From: Arcticibacterium luteifluviistationis
GTDB lineage: Bacteria > Bacteroidota > Bacteroidia > Cytophagales > Spirosomataceae
Assembly: GCF_003258705.1 (NCBI RefSeq)
Contig: NZ_CP029480.1
Location: 744,001 to 808,000, forward strand
Direction: 5' to 3'
DNA length: 64,000 nt
Shown here piece after piece: positions 43,658 through 54,394 of this stretch; positions within the stretch are counted from its first letter, which is position 1; every line of letters begins with the position of its first letter. The notes beneath the pieces are model-generated. The model searched no databases. It was not told the DNA's origin and worked only from the letters and a program-made list of their open reading frames with translations. Made by a program: the position numbers and the translations under genes.

Positions 43658-43920
43658 TATTACAGCTATCATCTCTTATTAAGTATAAATTCATACTACA
43701 TTCCACGAAACTTTATAGGAGAATAAGGCCTGCTATAGTGGGATACACATTCCTATTGAAATTGAATAATTGAGTCTTAAGGCTCAATCCTAAGAGTGAC
43801 GATAGCTAAAATAGATCTACCAATGTTTTTAAGAATTTCGATATTTTCGAGAAACATGGACTATCTTAGGTTCACGTTCTTACACCAAGCCCTACGGGGG
43901 CAAATTGGCAAACCCTATTC

Positions 43921-44889
43921 ATGAAAAAAAACTTAATAATTACCTTATTAATATTTCTAAGCACTTTTAGCCGTCAAGCATTAGCTCAAACCAACCTTCT
44001 TAATTCGCTAGAATCTCCCATTATTTTTAAAGGGAATGATACCACGGCATATCGCGACCCCGCAGTATTATACCATAACAATGTGTTTTATCTGTTTTTC
44101 ACCCTTGTAAAATCGGAAGATGGTAAAATCTATTCCTATACAGCAGAGAGTCATTCTTCAGATTTGAAAAACTGGAGTCCTAAAAAGATTCTTACACCTA
44201 AAGACCAAACCTTAGACTTTTCCAGCCCTGGAAATATCATCAAATACAAAGACGAATGGATATTATGTCTGCAAACATACCCTCGTCCTGATCACACCAC
44301 CGAGCAAGGGGTAAGATATGGCTCCAGAGATGCTAGGTTATTTACCATGCGTAGCAAAGACCTAATAAACTGGGGAGAACCTGAAATAATCAAGGTAAAA
44401 GGCCCTGACGTAAAAGTTACCGATATGGGAAGAATGATAGACCCTTACTTACTGGAAGATAAAGATGAAAAAGGGAAATACTGGTGTTTTTATAAGCAAA
44501 ACGGAGTAAGTATGTCATACAGCTATGACCTAAAAAACTGGAAATTTCATGGTAATACAGCATCAGGCGAAAATGTGTGCGTACTGAATGAAAACGATGC
44601 TTATATCTTATTTCACTCTCCTAAAAACGGCATAGCCATTAAACGTTCTTCAGATTTATATAACTGGAACAACTGGGGTAATATAATTACCTTAGGTCAA
44701 AACGAATGGGACTGGGCTAAAGGAAGAATTACAGCAGGAACCGTGCTTAAACTGAATAAGTATATCATGTTTTTTCATGGTTCCGGTCCTAAAAAGGAGA
44801 CCGAAGGCGATTTTGATAAAAACGCATCCATTGGAATTGCTTGGAGTAGCGACCTTCTAAATTGGGACTGGCCTACTAAAAGGAAATGA
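43921..44889 (+). CDS. Exported GH43/GH32-like five-bladed glycosidase
   Basis: Signal peptide ending ALAQ. AYRDPAVLYHNNVFYLFFT is the opening with the catalytic-type Asp. DLKNWSPKKIL, RMIDPYLLEDKDEKGKYWCF and GRITAGTVLKLNKYIMFFHG follow, with SDLLNW repeats of the blades. 322 residues gives one propeller without an accessory domain. Likely acts on an arabino-, xylo- or fructo-oligosaccharide; which is open. Confidence 0.75.
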   Translation: MKKNLIITLLIFLSTFSRQALAQTNLLNSLESPIIFKGNDTTAYRDPAVLYHNNVFYLFFTLVKSEDGKIYSYTAESHSSDLKNWSPKKILTPKDQTLDFSSPGNIIKYKDEWILCLQTYPRPDHTTEQGVRYGSRDARLFTMRSKDLINWGEPEIIKVKGPDVKVTDMGRMIDPYLLEDKDEKGKYWCFYKQNGVSMSYSYDLKNWKFHGNTASGENVCVLNENDAYILFHSPKNGIAIKRSSDLYNWNNWGNIITLGQNEWDWAKGRITAGTVLKLNKYIMFFHGSGPKKETEGDFDKNASIGIAWSSDLLNWDWPTKRK

Positions 44890-44914
44890 TAAGGGATATA
44901 AATGCCCTTATCAT
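44886..44914. terminator. Hairpin between convergent genes
   Basis: Perfect 10-bp arms ATGATAAGGG (44886-44895) and CCCTTATCAT (44905-44914), the left arm overlapping the stop of the glycosidase gene. TTT follows. It could serve both genes. Confidence 0.7.
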
Positions 44915-44930
44915 TTCTCACCTACCTATC

Positions 44931-45557
44931 TTATTCCGCAAACACTTGAAAAATAACGAAGGCATATATAATAAAGCGTAAATACCTAAAAAGTGCCCAT
45001 AGCAAATATTGCTTGAAACTGTATTTAATCAAGCCACACGCTAAACTTACTATGGAGTGTGGAATTGGTGATATGGCCCCTAAAACAACAAAAATACTTC
45101 CCCATTTACGCAGATTCACAATATGAACAGCAATCTTATTCTCTATGTGATTCTTAACGCTGGTGATTAAAAATAGACGACTTCCAATTAAGTATGAAAT
45201 GATTCCACCGATATAGGAAAGTGTAGCCAGTATAAATAAGAATAACCAAGGCGTAGGCGATTTTGATGCCCAAGCAATAAATATTTCGGGTGGTACAATA
45301 CCTAAAATCGTTTCTGAAATCAGAAAAAACGTAAATATCACTTGTGGTGAATATGTTTCCACCAAACTATTAAGCAGTGAGTTTATGTCTAAAACAAAAT
45401 ATTCAAGACCCAGTAAAAGCAAAACGAAAACAATCACAACCATACCCGCTTTAAAAGCCGTGTCTTTTAAGAAGGTATAGAAACGTGTTATTTTGTAATA
45501 GCGATTTAGTAATCCTAATCGTTTAAGTAAGTTATTATAATATGTGTTTCCTGTCAT
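44931..45557 (-). CDS. DedA/VTT-domain membrane protein
   Basis: Four to five membrane helices in 208 residues with the VTT core: ISETILGIVPPEIFIAWASK, ATLSYIGGIISYLIGSRLF, GAISPIPHSIVSLACGL. Members move lipids or maintain membrane potential. Divergent from the malic enzyme, with a 465-nt gap. Confidence 0.82.
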   Translation of the reverse strand: MTGNTYYNNLLKRLGLLNRYYKITRFYTFLKDTAFKAGMVVIVFVLLLLGLEYFVLDINSLLNSLVETYSPQVIFTFFLISETILGIVPPEIFIAWASKSPTPWLFLFILATLSYIGGIISYLIGSRLFLITSVKNHIENKIAVHIVNLRKWGSIFVVLGAISPIPHSIVSLACGLIKYSFKQYLLWALFRYLRFIIYAFVIFQVFAE

Positions 45558-46022
45558 CCTCTAATTCTTTATCATTGTGCTCTTAAAACAATTAAACCGC
45601 CACTAGTAAAATACTTTATGTAGTGTTTTATTTTATCTAGTTGCCAAGCAATTCTGCCAATTCCATTGAAATTTTAAGCAAGCCACAAAGCTAAAACTAA
45701 TATGTCTTTTTAACCTTTAAAGGCTTTAATTAATTTTAATAAAATGGCAAGCTTATTCATCAAGCTTCCGACTTTTTATTACCCAGAAAATAACGATAAA
45801 GTCAAAATGCTATTGTTATGATTGTCTTTTTGTGAAACGAGGCTTTAAGACCAAACTTTACGAATTAAATAAGCTTTGGATCGACCAATTGCCTGTTAGG
45901 CCATAAATATCTAACATCATAAGAATCAATCTCTTATAATTTCAATTGAATCATTTTTTGATACACTATTAAGAAAAGGAGATTTGAATGTCTAAATTGC
46001 TGCCAAATTCATCTTTTAAAAA
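45558..46022. other. Gene-free stretch upstream of malic enzyme
   Basis: AT-rich. It must carry the promoters of two divergent genes but I see no recognised element beyond a short AAGCTT repeat pair around 45749-45765. Confidence 0.5.
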
Positions 46023-48302
46023 ATGGACAAAAATCAGAACCTAAATAAAGAAGCACTTTTATATCACTCAAAAGGCAGACCGGGAAAAATTGAAGTAATC
46101 CCAACCAAAGAATACGCTAATCAGAGAGACCTTTCTCTCGCCTACTCTCCAGGGGTTGCGGTTCCATGTCTCGCTATTGCAGAAAATAAAGACGACGTTT
46201 ATAAATATACTGCCAAAGGAAACTTGGTGGCGGTAATAAGTAACGGAACAGCCGTTTTAGGCTTAGGCGATATTGGCCCAGAAGCCAGTAAACCTGTAAT
46301 GGAAGGTAAAGGCCTCCTATTTAAAATTTACGCTGATATCGATGTTTTTGACATTGAATTAAACACTACTGATGTTGACGAGTTTGTCAGAACCGTCAAA
46401 ATAATGGAACCCACTTTTGGAGGTGTCAATTTAGAAGACATTTCTGCTCCAGCCTGTTTCGAAATAGAAGAAAGACTTAAAAAGGAATTAAATATTCCTG
46501 TAATGCATGACGATCAGCATGGAACCGCCATTATATCTGCTGCTGCTTTGATAAATGCCTTAGATATAGTTGGTAAAGACATTTCAAAAATAAAAATCAT
46601 TGTAAACGGAGCTGGTGCTTCTGCCATTTCATGTAGTAAACTATACGTCTCTTTGGGAGCTAAAAAAGAGAATGTATTTATGTTTGACAGCAAAGGACTT
46701 ATTCACCCAGACAGAGATAACTTATCTGGAAAAAAGGCCGACTTCACTAACGGCCATCTGCCTGCAGAAACAACCTTAAGTCAAGCTATAAATGGTGCCG
46801 ACGTATTTATCGGACTATCTAAAGGCGGTACATTAAAAAAGGAAATGGTTAAAAGTATGGCAAAGGATTGCATCGTTTTTGCCTTGGCAAACCCTGACCC
46901 TGAAATCACCTATGAAGATGCCACTAGTGTTAGAGAAGACATCATTATGGCCACAGGAAGGTCAGATTATCCTAACCAAGTTAATAACGTTTTAGGCTTC
47001 CCATATATCTTTAGAGGAGCTTTAGACGTGAAAGCAAGCGAAATAAATGAGGCCATGAAACTGGCTGCGGTACACGCTTTGGCAGATTTGGCAAAGAAGC
47101 AAGTGCCTGAAATGGTAAATTTAGCCTACGGGACAGACAACCTTACTTTTGGAAAAAATTACATTATTCCAAAACCAGTAGACCCGCGTTTACTTACTTC
47201 GGTAGCTCCTGCAGTAGCAAAAGCTGCCATGGATTCTGGTGTGGCCAGAAGTAACATTACAGACTGGAATGCTTATGAGTTAGAACTTTCTAAAAGACTT
47301 GGTCAAGACAACAGTCTTTTAAAAATCATTCATAATAAAGCAAAACAGAATCCGAAAAGAGTAGTTTTTGCAGATGCTGAAAACCTTAATGTATTAAAAG
47401 CCGCTCAAGAAGTCTTAAACGAAAGACTAGCTATTCCAATTCTTCTTGGAAACAAAAATACCATTAACGAAATCATAGAAAGCAATAGCTTAGATTTAGA
47501 AGGTGTTAAAATATTAGACCCTTCTCAAGCTGATCCTGAAACATTAAATGAATACGGAAACCAGTTTTACGAGCTAAGAAAAAGAAAAGGTTTCACACAT
47601 GACGAAGCTCACGGAATCATGAAACGTCGTAGCTATTTTGGAGCTATGATGGTAAAAAATGGTGCTGCAGATGCTATGATAGGTGGTCAAACTAGAAATT
47701 ATCCTGAAACTATCAGACCGGCCATTCAAATAATTGGGAAGCGTGCAGGTCTTAGAAAAGTTTCTGGTATGTATATTTTAATGAGTCGTTTTGGCCCATT
47801 ATTCTTAGCAGACACCACCATCAATTTTGACCCATCGGTAGAAGAATTGGTAGAAATAGCAGAATTAGCTGCCGAAGAGGTACGCAAATTTAATATTATA
47901 CCAAGAATAGCCTTCTTAACTTATTCTAACTTCGGTTCAGTGGCAGAAGGTCCTGCTCCAATGCGAATGAGAGCTGCTGTAGCAGAGCTTAAGAAAAAAT
48001 ATCCTGACTGGATAGTAGATGGTGAAATGCAAGCTCACTTGGCTTTCGATAACGAACTACTTAAAACCAATCACCCATTCAGTGATTTGGCGGATGGCAG
48101 AGCCAATACCTTTATATTCCCCAACCTTTCTGCTGCCAATATTGCCTACAATATGGTAAAAGAAATTGCGGATATTGAGAAAATAGGGCCGATAGTCATG
48201 GGACTAAAAAAACCAGTTAAAATATTACAAATGGGTGCAAGCGTAAGAGAAATTGTAAATATGGTTTCTTTAGCTGTGGTAGACGCTCAAAGAGGTGAAT
48301 AA
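46023..48302 (+). CDS. maeB: NADP-dependent malic enzyme (malic-PTA fusion)
   Basis: Oxidatively decarboxylates malate to pyruvate, giving NADPH. Residues 1-410 are the malic enzyme ([71 protein letters not shown]). Residues 430-759 form a phosphotransacetylase-like domain ([35 protein letters not shown]) that is regulatory, not catalytic, in MaeB proteins. 759 residues is normal. Its stop overlaps the start of the next gene by 1 nt. Confidence 0.97.
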   Translation: MDKNQNLNKEALLYHSKGRPGKIEVIPTKEYANQRDLSLAYSPGVAVPCLAIAENKDDVYKYTAKGNLVAVISNGTAVLGLGDIGPEASKPVMEGKGLLFKIYADIDVFDIELNTTDVDEFVRTVKIMEPTFGGVNLEDISAPACFEIEERLKKELNIPVMHDDQHGTAIISAAALINALDIVGKDISKIKIIVNGAGASAISCSKLYVSLGAKKENVFMFDSKGLIHPDRDNLSGKKADFTNGHLPAETTLSQAINGADVFIGLSKGGTLKKEMVKSMAKDCIVFALANPDPEITYEDATSVREDIIMATGRSDYPNQVNNVLGFPYIFRGALDVKASEINEAMKLAAVHALADLAKKQVPEMVNLAYGTDNLTFGKNYIIPKPVDPRLLTSVAPAVAKAAMDSGVARSNITDWNAYELELSKRLGQDNSLLKIIHNKAKQNPKRVVFADAENLNVLKAAQEVLNERLAIPILLGNKNTINEIIESNSLDLEGVKILDPSQADPETLNEYGNQFYELRKRKGFTHDEAHGIMKRRSYFGAMMVKNGAADAMIGGQTRNYPETIRPAIQIIGKRAGLRKVSGMYILMSRFGPLFLADTTINFDPSVEELVEIAELAAEEVRKFNIIPRIAFLTYSNFGSVAEGPAPMRMRAAVAELKKKYPDWIVDGEMQAHLAFDNELLKTNHPFSDLADGRANTFIFPNLSAANIAYNMVKEIADIEKIGPIVMGLKKPVKILQMGASVREIVNMVSLAVVDAQRGE

Positions 48303-49060
48303 TGGCAAAGGTTTCCATCATTACTATTACTTATAATGCAGAAAAGGTATTAGAACGAACCATCAAAAGTGTGGTGAGTCAAGCCTTTCGAGATTTTGAG
48401 TACATCATAGTAGATGGCGACTCTAAAGACGGAACCAAAGCTATTTGCGAGCAATACTCGCAGCACATTGACATATTCTCTTCAGAAAAAGATGATGGCA
48501 TTTATGATGCTATGAACAAAGGCCTCCGTTTAGCCAACGGAGACTTTGTTTGGTTTATGAACGCTGGTGATGAAATAGCTACCAGTAAAACTTTGTCAAA
48601 TATCTTTTCAAAAGTCTCTGCCAAAACAGACTTAGTCTATGGAGATGCTCTTTTTGTAAATGACGATGGTGTAGCAAGAGGTTTACGCTCAGTACTTACG
48701 CCACATAAACTAAAAGCTGATATAAACTGGAGAGATTTACGTTTTGGTATGTTAGTGTGCCATCAGTCATTGTTGGTGCACAGGAGCATTGCTCCTACCT
48801 ACATTATAGATAATTTCAGTGCCGATGTGGATTGGGAAATCAAAAGCTTTAAGGCTTCTACAAATCAAGTGTTTTTAGAAGAGCCTTTGGCAAATTTCTT
48901 AGAAGGCGGTGTTTCAAATCAACAACTTGAGAAATCTTTAAAAGACAGATTTATCGTACTGAAAAATCATTTCGGGTTAATTCCTACCCTATTTAATCAC
49001 TTAATAATTCTGGTAAGAGGTCTTAAGAAAATATGGACCAGTAAGGGCAAGTATTGGTAA
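48302..49060 (+). CDS. Family 2 glycosyltransferase
   Basis: GT-A fold: VSIITITYNAEKVLERTIKS, YIIVDGDSKDGT and the DxD-like stretch near YGDALFVNDDG. Closest in shape to the WcaA-type transferases (MNKGLRLANGDFVWFMNAGD). Probably cytoplasmic and used for a surface polysaccharide. Overlaps maeB by 1 nt, and its stop abuts the stop of bshB1 (TAATTA), with no room for a terminator. Confidence 0.9.
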   Translation: MAKVSIITITYNAEKVLERTIKSVVSQAFRDFEYIIVDGDSKDGTKAICEQYSQHIDIFSSEKDDGIYDAMNKGLRLANGDFVWFMNAGDEIATSKTLSNIFSKVSAKTDLVYGDALFVNDDGVARGLRSVLTPHKLKADINWRDLRFGMLVCHQSLLVHRSIAPTYIIDNFSADVDWEIKSFKASTNQVFLEEPLANFLEGGVSNQQLEKSLKDRFIVLKNHFGLIPTLFNHLIILVRGLKKIWTSKGKYW

Positions 49061-49786
49061 TTAAGACAACTTCATCAGGTCAGAAACACCTTGCGTTTGA
49101 TACGAAGTAAAACCTTCTCCATACTTCACTCCTATTTTGTGCCCCATTTCTCTATTTCGTGCTTCTATGAAATCTAAAAAATCAGGAGAAGATATATAGC
49201 TTTGTGGGTCAGCACTATTTGGGTCAAAAAATTGACTTCCAAAAGCTCTAATTGCCTTATCTTTTATGTCCCAAAAGTCTGTAATGTCAATCACAAAATC
49301 AGGTTCAATATACTTATCTTGTATGTAATGGTAAAGATGCTTTGGACGCCATTCCTTTTGTGCAGAGCCATCTTCATTATAAGTCGGCACCATTCTTAGT
49401 CCTGCATAAAAACAAGCATCTACTGCCAAAGCAGAAGACCTACCATGGTCTGGGTGCCTGTCTGTAATGCCATTTGCCAATACTATTTCTGGTTGATACT
49501 TACGAATAACTTGCATCAGTTTCATTTGATGCTCTTCGTCATTCTTAAAGAAACCATCTCTAAAGCGTAAGTTTTCTCTGGCTGAAAGCCCCATCACTTT
49601 GGCTGATGCCGCAGCTTCTTCATCCCTAATTTCAGCAGAACCTCTAGTACCAAGTTCGCCACGAGTAAAATCAACAATACCGACTTTGTAGCCCATAGAA
49701 ATGTGCTTCGCGATGGTGCCACTACAGCCTAATTCAGCATCATCTGGGTGAACGGCCATCACCAAAATATCTAATTTCACAGCCAT
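49061..49786 (-). CDS. bshB1: Bacillithiol biosynthesis deacetylase BshB1
   Basis: Zinc LmbE-type deacetylase that removes acetate from GlcNAc-malate in bacillithiol synthesis. Motif AVHPDDAELGCSGT (His13, Asp15, Asp16) binds zinc, and DRHPDHGRSSALAVDACF supplies the third ligand. RFRDGFF and IQDKYIEPDFVIDITDFWDI match the family. It is 2 nt from the M23 peptidase gene, and trxB lies one gene further, a thiol-redox cluster. Confidence 0.95.
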   Translation of the reverse strand: MAVKLDILVMAVHPDDAELGCSGTIAKHISMGYKVGIVDFTRGELGTRGSAEIRDEEAAASAKVMGLSARENLRFRDGFFKNDEEHQMKLMQVIRKYQPEIVLANGITDRHPDHGRSSALAVDACFYAGLRMVPTYNEDGSAQKEWRPKHLYHYIQDKYIEPDFVIDITDFWDIKDKAIRAFGSQFFDPNSADPQSYISSPDFLDFIEARNREMGHKIGVKYGEGFTSYQTQGVSDLMKLS

Positions 49787-49788
49787 AA

Positions 49789-51057
49789 TTATTTTACTCT
49801 TAACCTAATACCTACATATAGTTTTTTGTAGGAGCTTATTTTATTCAAACTGCAAATTTCTGAAACTGTTACACCAAAGTTACGTGCAATTTTTGTCAAG
49901 TTATCGCCTGGTTTTACTCTGTACCATACTTTTTGAACCACCTCCGCAGGAATTTCTTCCTCAAAATCATCTTCAAAATCGTCTGCAGCAGCATCACCTT
50001 CTACCTCCATAGTTGGATTTAAATCGTCTTCATGCTGCGATGCATCCACATCACCCAAAGCTACTCTTGGAGAACCTCCTCTCAAATAATTATACATTTT
50101 TGAAGTCATCAAAAACTCCTGCATTCTTATCTGTGTGTCGTCTCTTTTAAAGTCAAAAATATTACCTGCATCAAAAGGCGTACCTTCATAGCGTGTTTCA
50201 AAGTGTAGGTGAGAACCTGAGCTTCTTCCTGTATTACCTCCTCTCCCTATTTCATCACCTGCTTTTACCACAGTGTTAACAGGGAAATTCAGTTTGGACA
50301 TGTGACCATAAACTGTCTCAAGTCCATTATAATGACGAATCACCACAGCCCTACCTAAAGCACCTCTATAAGAGGAGATTCTTATCACACCATCAAATGC
50401 GGCATAAACGGGGTCTCCTGTTTCTAGGTCAATATCTGTTCCTCTATGCCATCTACCCCATCTGTACTTAAAATGAGAGGTTACAGGGCATTTATCTAGC
50501 GGTGGAGCCCAATACCTTCCTTTCGTTAAATCGTATAGTTTGATAGGAATTACGTCACTAAAATCTTTTGGATTTATGCCGTAAGGATTAACATAGGTAT
50601 TATCCCAAATGGAAAAATAACTGGCTATTTTAACCATTTCATCTGTCCCTGGAAACCTAGCTCCATCTTCAATCTCCACAATCATCAGTTCACCTTCATC
50701 AATAGAACTGGTGTCTTCGTGAATATTACTATTAAGCTTTTTTAGTGGTTCAATTTCCACCATGCCAGCCCCTAAGCTTTCTGAGCCAGGATAATTAGAA
50801 GGGGCTTTATATTCGGTTGTTTTTTTCTCAAAAGAATTTGAGAATCTTAGTTTTGGTTCTTCTTCAAATTGAAAATCTACCTCGTCCTGAAAAGTATTAT
50901 TCAGGTTCTGGCTATCAGGTTCATTTGATGGAGTTTCGGTTGTCTCCGTTTTCTTCTGAAATATTTTGGGTGCTTTTATTACTTTTCCACGCTCTCGCTG
51001 AGCAAAAGATGCTTGCACAGAAAACAGAAGAACCAAAACTAAAAAACTTCTAAACAT
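49789..51057 (-). CDS. M23 peptidase with C-terminal LysM domain
   Basis: Signal peptide ending ASFAQ, then an acidic linker, and a LytM/M23 core: HRGTDIDLETGDPVYAAFDG (zinc His and Asp), GLETVYGHMS and SGSHLHFETRY. The C-terminus has LysM (YRVKPGDNLTKIARNFGV, SEICSLNKISSYKKLYVG). It cuts peptide crosslinks of the cell wall. The start lies 6 nt from the end of trxB on the same strand. Confidence 0.93.
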   Translation of the reverse strand: MFRSFLVLVLLFSVQASFAQRERGKVIKAPKIFQKKTETTETPSNEPDSQNLNNTFQDEVDFQFEEEPKLRFSNSFEKKTTEYKAPSNYPGSESLGAGMVEIEPLKKLNSNIHEDTSSIDEGELMIVEIEDGARFPGTDEMVKIASYFSIWDNTYVNPYGINPKDFSDVIPIKLYDLTKGRYWAPPLDKCPVTSHFKYRWGRWHRGTDIDLETGDPVYAAFDGVIRISSYRGALGRAVVIRHYNGLETVYGHMSKLNFPVNTVVKAGDEIGRGGNTGRSSGSHLHFETRYEGTPFDAGNIFDFKRDDTQIRMQEFLMTSKMYNYLRGGSPRVALGDVDASQHEDDLNPTMEVEGDAAADDFEDDFEEEIPAEVVQKVWYRVKPGDNLTKIARNFGVTVSEICSLNKISSYKKLYVGIRLRVK

Positions 51058-51063
51058 AGTATT

Positions 51064-51999
51064 TTATTCGTGAGCGGATAAATATCTTTCAGCATCCAAT
51101 GCGGCCATACAACCAGTACCTGCAGCCGTTACAGCTTGACGATATATCTTATCCATAGCATCTCCAGAGGCAAAAACCCCTTCAATGTTTGTTTTAGCTG
51201 TACCTTTCTCAGCATTAATATAACCAGTTTCATCCAGATTTAACCAACCTTTGAAAATATCAGTGTTTGGCTTATGACCAATGGCCACAAAAAATCCTGT
51301 TGCAGTTATAACAGATTCTTCCTTAGTAATAGTATTAATTACCTTAACTCCTTCTACCTCTTTTTCTCCAAGAACCTCAACCGTAGACGTATTGAACATT
51401 ACTTCAATGTTTGCCGTGTTTTCAACTCTCTTCTGCATGATAGTAGACGCTCTAAATTCATCACGTCTTACCAGCATAGTTACTTTCTTACAAAGCTTAG
51501 ATAGATAATGAGCTTCTTCACAGGCTGTATCTCCTGCTCCTACTACTACCACTTCATGTCCTCTATAAAAGAAACCATCACAAACAGCACAGGCAGAAAC
51601 GCCACTTCCGTTCAATCTGTCCTCAGATTCTAAACCTAACCATTTGGCAGAAGCACCCGTAGCTATAATCACAGCCTTAGCTATAATTACTTTATTTTCA
51701 TCAATAATCACTTTATGAGCCAATGGCGTAGTGAAATCAACTGATGTAGCCATACCGTAACGGTTATCCAAACCAAACCTTTCTGCTTGTTTTCTAAACT
51801 CCTCCATCATGGCAGGACCTTGAACACCATCAGGATAGCCTGGATAATTCTCTACATCGTTAGTAATGGTAAGTTGCCCACCAGGCTGCCCTCCCTGATA
51901 CATTACAGGCTTAAGTCCAGCTCTTCCAGCATAAATAGCAGCGGTATATCCAGCAGGGCCCGAGCCCAATATCAAAACTTCTACGTTCTCTTCAGTCAT
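51064..51999 (-). CDS. trxB: Thioredoxin reductase
   Basis: FAD/NADPH enzyme of 311 residues. FAD motif LGSGPAGYTAAIYAGRAGL, redox pair CAVC (Cys137, Cys140), NADPH motif VVVGAGDTACEEAHYLS, then GVFASGDAMDKIYRQAVTAA. A frame extends to 52101, but ATG 51999 is the usual first residue of the family and the extra 34 residues look like leader. Likely reduces thioredoxin, hence the peroxiredoxin at 4026. Confidence 0.95.
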   Translation of the reverse strand: MTEENVEVLILGSGPAGYTAAIYAGRAGLKPVMYQGGQPGGQLTITNDVENYPGYPDGVQGPAMMEEFRKQAERFGLDNRYGMATSVDFTTPLAHKVIIDENKVIIAKAVIIATGASAKWLGLESEDRLNGSGVSACAVCDGFFYRGHEVVVVGAGDTACEEAHYLSKLCKKVTMLVRRDEFRASTIMQKRVENTANIEVMFNTSTVEVLGEKEVEGVKVINTITKEESVITATGFFVAIGHKPNTDIFKGWLNLDETGYINAEKGTAKTNIEGVFASGDAMDKIYRQAVTAAGTGCMAALDAERYLSAHE

Positions 52000-52063
52000 T
52001 TTCTTATTTTTAGTAATTGACAGTTTACTATTTCTCAACAGTCCATTTGGCCGCAAAGTTCGC

Positions 52064-52071
52064 CAAATATA
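52064..52071 (-). promoter_or_regulatory. TAnnTTTG promoter box before trxB
   Basis: On the minus strand the bases read TATATTTG, an exact -7 consensus, about 65 nt upstream of the trxB ATG. Chance hits are possible in AT-rich sequence. Confidence 0.4.
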
Positions 52072-52489
52072 TAAGGAATACCAAGCCAATTTTGGATACA
52101 AAAGTAGCTCTAAAAGACTTCTTATAATTTACTAAGAATGTTAATAATTATTAATAGAAATAGGCATATAACTTCTATTTAAGAAAAGCCTTTTTGCCAG
52201 CTATACCTGAGAGCCAAACTATTAAAAGAAAAAACTTTTAATAGTTATCTCGAATTGACAAAACCTGAGGTACTAAAATAAAGTAGCCAATGTCAGGTCT
52301 AGCGATAGACGAATACCTCCTATCTATACCGACCGAAGGTTCTCTATCAGTTTGAGTTAAATGGAAAACACTTGCTCATTCTCAAGGTATCAAACAGCAA
52401 TTCCCCAAGCGATAAAGCGGTCAAAGTCACTTAATTTTATAGACTTTTTTGCTTTTTAAAACCTTTTCTGCTTTTTGGGGCCTAGTCTT
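52072..52489. other. Gene-free stretch between trxB and the decarboxylase
   Basis: Contains a perfect 12-bp hairpin AACTATTAAAAG (52217-52228) and CTTTTAATAGTT (52235-52246) with an A6 loop. It has no U-run after it. Nothing else is recognised. Confidence 0.55.
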
Positions 52490-53737
52490 TCAAGAAACTA
52501 ATTCGACCTGAGACTTTTTAATGGCATCTAATAATAACATCAGTTTTTCAATGGTAACATGCTCCATCACAACTATTTTCAACCACTTAGGGTTTTTATG
52601 ATTGTCTGGCACTAGACCAAAACGTTTGGCTACCTCACTGTCAATACTGTGATTTTTGATGGTCACAATATTCGACATTGGGTGTCGGTAATACTCAATT
52701 CCTAAATCCGCCAAATGTCCACAAAGCCATTGCGTTCTTCGCTGAAGGATATATACTTTTTCCGACCAACCATAAGGCCCATGTTTGCTTAGTATCATCC
52801 AGGTGGCTATTACATTTGCTCCAGAACGGCTGCCTATAAGTGTAAAGTCTTCTCCTTCTACGTAACTGGCTTCTTGGGTATTGGCATACTTCATAAATCC
52901 TTTACGAATCATAAAAACTCCAGTGCCATATGGTGCCTGAGCCATCTTATGAGCATCTAATGAGAACGAGGTAATTTTCTCGTTTTTAAAAGTCAGTTGG
53001 CTATTCTCATCCGAAAAAGGATAATAGAAGCCGCCATATGCTCCATCTACGTGCAGTTTATAGGTGCAGTCTAAAGCTTCTAAAGGTTTAACAAAATCGT
53101 TTACTTCGTCTACCGATCCAAACATTGTTGTCATCATATTGCAGACTACGATGAAATATTTCTTACCATCCTGCTTGGCTTGTAGTAATACTTTGGTCAA
53201 ACCTTCTTCCGAAATTTGACGGTTGTTTTCACCTACAGGTACCTTATAAACTGGAATTGACAAAAGGTTCCCTGCTTTATACATGGAATAATGGCTGTCT
53301 TCACTACAAATAAGACAGATTTCGTCTCTATCAGCATTTTCTACTTCCATAAAGTAATTGCGATAAATCCAGATGGCTTGAATATTACCTTCTGTGCCAC
53401 CAGAGGCTATATAGCCATCATTCTGTAGAGGTTCTCCCTTGAGAATATCTACAGAACACATTTCTATCAATTCCTTTTCTATTTCATGTGTACCAGAAAA
53501 AGCCGATTCTGATTTACCCAAGGTATGGCAGCCTATGTGATTGGGGTTTTGTACTAAACTAGTTATGAAGGGAGCATCCTTAAGAAATGAAGCGTCTTGA
53601 TTAAAGACTTTTTCATCAAGATGTGTAGCAGGAATCCCTAAAAGGTTTTCCTCTTTGTAATTGACGTTTTGTGCTAAAGCATCAAATACCCTTGTTTTAA
53701 TTTCCTCTTGAGATTTTTTCTTCCAATAAGTGTTCAT
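52490..53737 (-). CDS. PLP-dependent decarboxylase (histidine/tyrosine/glutamate type)
   Basis: Group II decarboxylase fold of 415 residues. The PLP lysine is Lys264 in SLDAHKMAQAP, preceded by LHVDGAYGG (Asp231) and SEDSHYSMYKAG (His149). GGTEGNIQAIWI binds the phosphate. The order resembles histidine decarboxylase and related aromatic/acidic decarboxylases. The substrate cannot be read from these motifs. Isolated gene with no transporter partner. Confidence 0.88.
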   Translation of the reverse strand: MNTYWKKKSQEEIKTRVFDALAQNVNYKEENLLGIPATHLDEKVFNQDASFLKDAPFITSLVQNPNHIGCHTLGKSESAFSGTHEIEKELIEMCSVDILKGEPLQNDGYIASGGTEGNIQAIWIYRNYFMEVENADRDEICLICSEDSHYSMYKAGNLLSIPVYKVPVGENNRQISEEGLTKVLLQAKQDGKKYFIVVCNMMTTMFGSVDEVNDFVKPLEALDCTYKLHVDGAYGGFYYPFSDENSQLTFKNEKITSFSLDAHKMAQAPYGTGVFMIRKGFMKYANTQEASYVEGEDFTLIGSRSGANVIATWMILSKHGPYGWSEKVYILQRRTQWLCGHLADLGIEYYRHPMSNIVTIKNHSIDSEVAKRFGLVPDNHKNPKWLKIVVMEHVTIEKLMLLLDAIKKSQVELVS

Positions 53738-54394
53738 TATTTTAGTTTCAAATGAATATCCGGTAATGTGATATCGGAGGCTTCAAAGGTACGCCTTTTT
53801 CTTAAGTGGTAAGAAGCGAAAGAGAACATAAGAGGGCTTTAAAATACTCAATATTAGCCTTTTCTAATAAACCCACTATTATACAAGAGCAATCTATTGG
53901 CCCTATTGCCATCATTACAAGACTTTTGTGATATCTAATATTAAGTGTATTGACTTAAGCAAAAGTGCTATGATAATCAGAATAGGCTGCTGCCATAATT
54001 CTATCAATAAAAGTCTTAAAACATAATACCATTAATTCCACCCAAGAAACAGCCATCAAGACAAACAAAAAATAATGCTCAGAAGATTTATCAGTCAACT
54101 TGCTCCAGCCCCATTTATACTTATCCATACTTCCAATTAATTGTCTAAAATTAAGGGTATACTTCCTTTTGAAACTACTGACTGTCTGCCTCTTGGGAAT
54201 AGCTAGCTCGTGAAGATATTAGTATGCCGCCCAAACGAATACTTAATTCACTTAAACAAAATTGATTCCAGCAAGAAACTTCAGTTTGATTGAACTCGAC
54301 AATTAAATCTTAGTATATACTTATCCGTATAAAAAAGGTATATATTAGTAATTCATTTGAAAACTTCGTTTTCTTCATCCTTAGCGTTATCAAA
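53738..54394. other. Gene-free stretch of 657 bases
   Basis: AT-rich sequence between two divergent genes. Imperfect palindromic bases occur near 54313-54343 (TATATAC and GTATATA). I find no coding frame with family resemblance, no tRNA and no strong terminator. Confidence 0.55.
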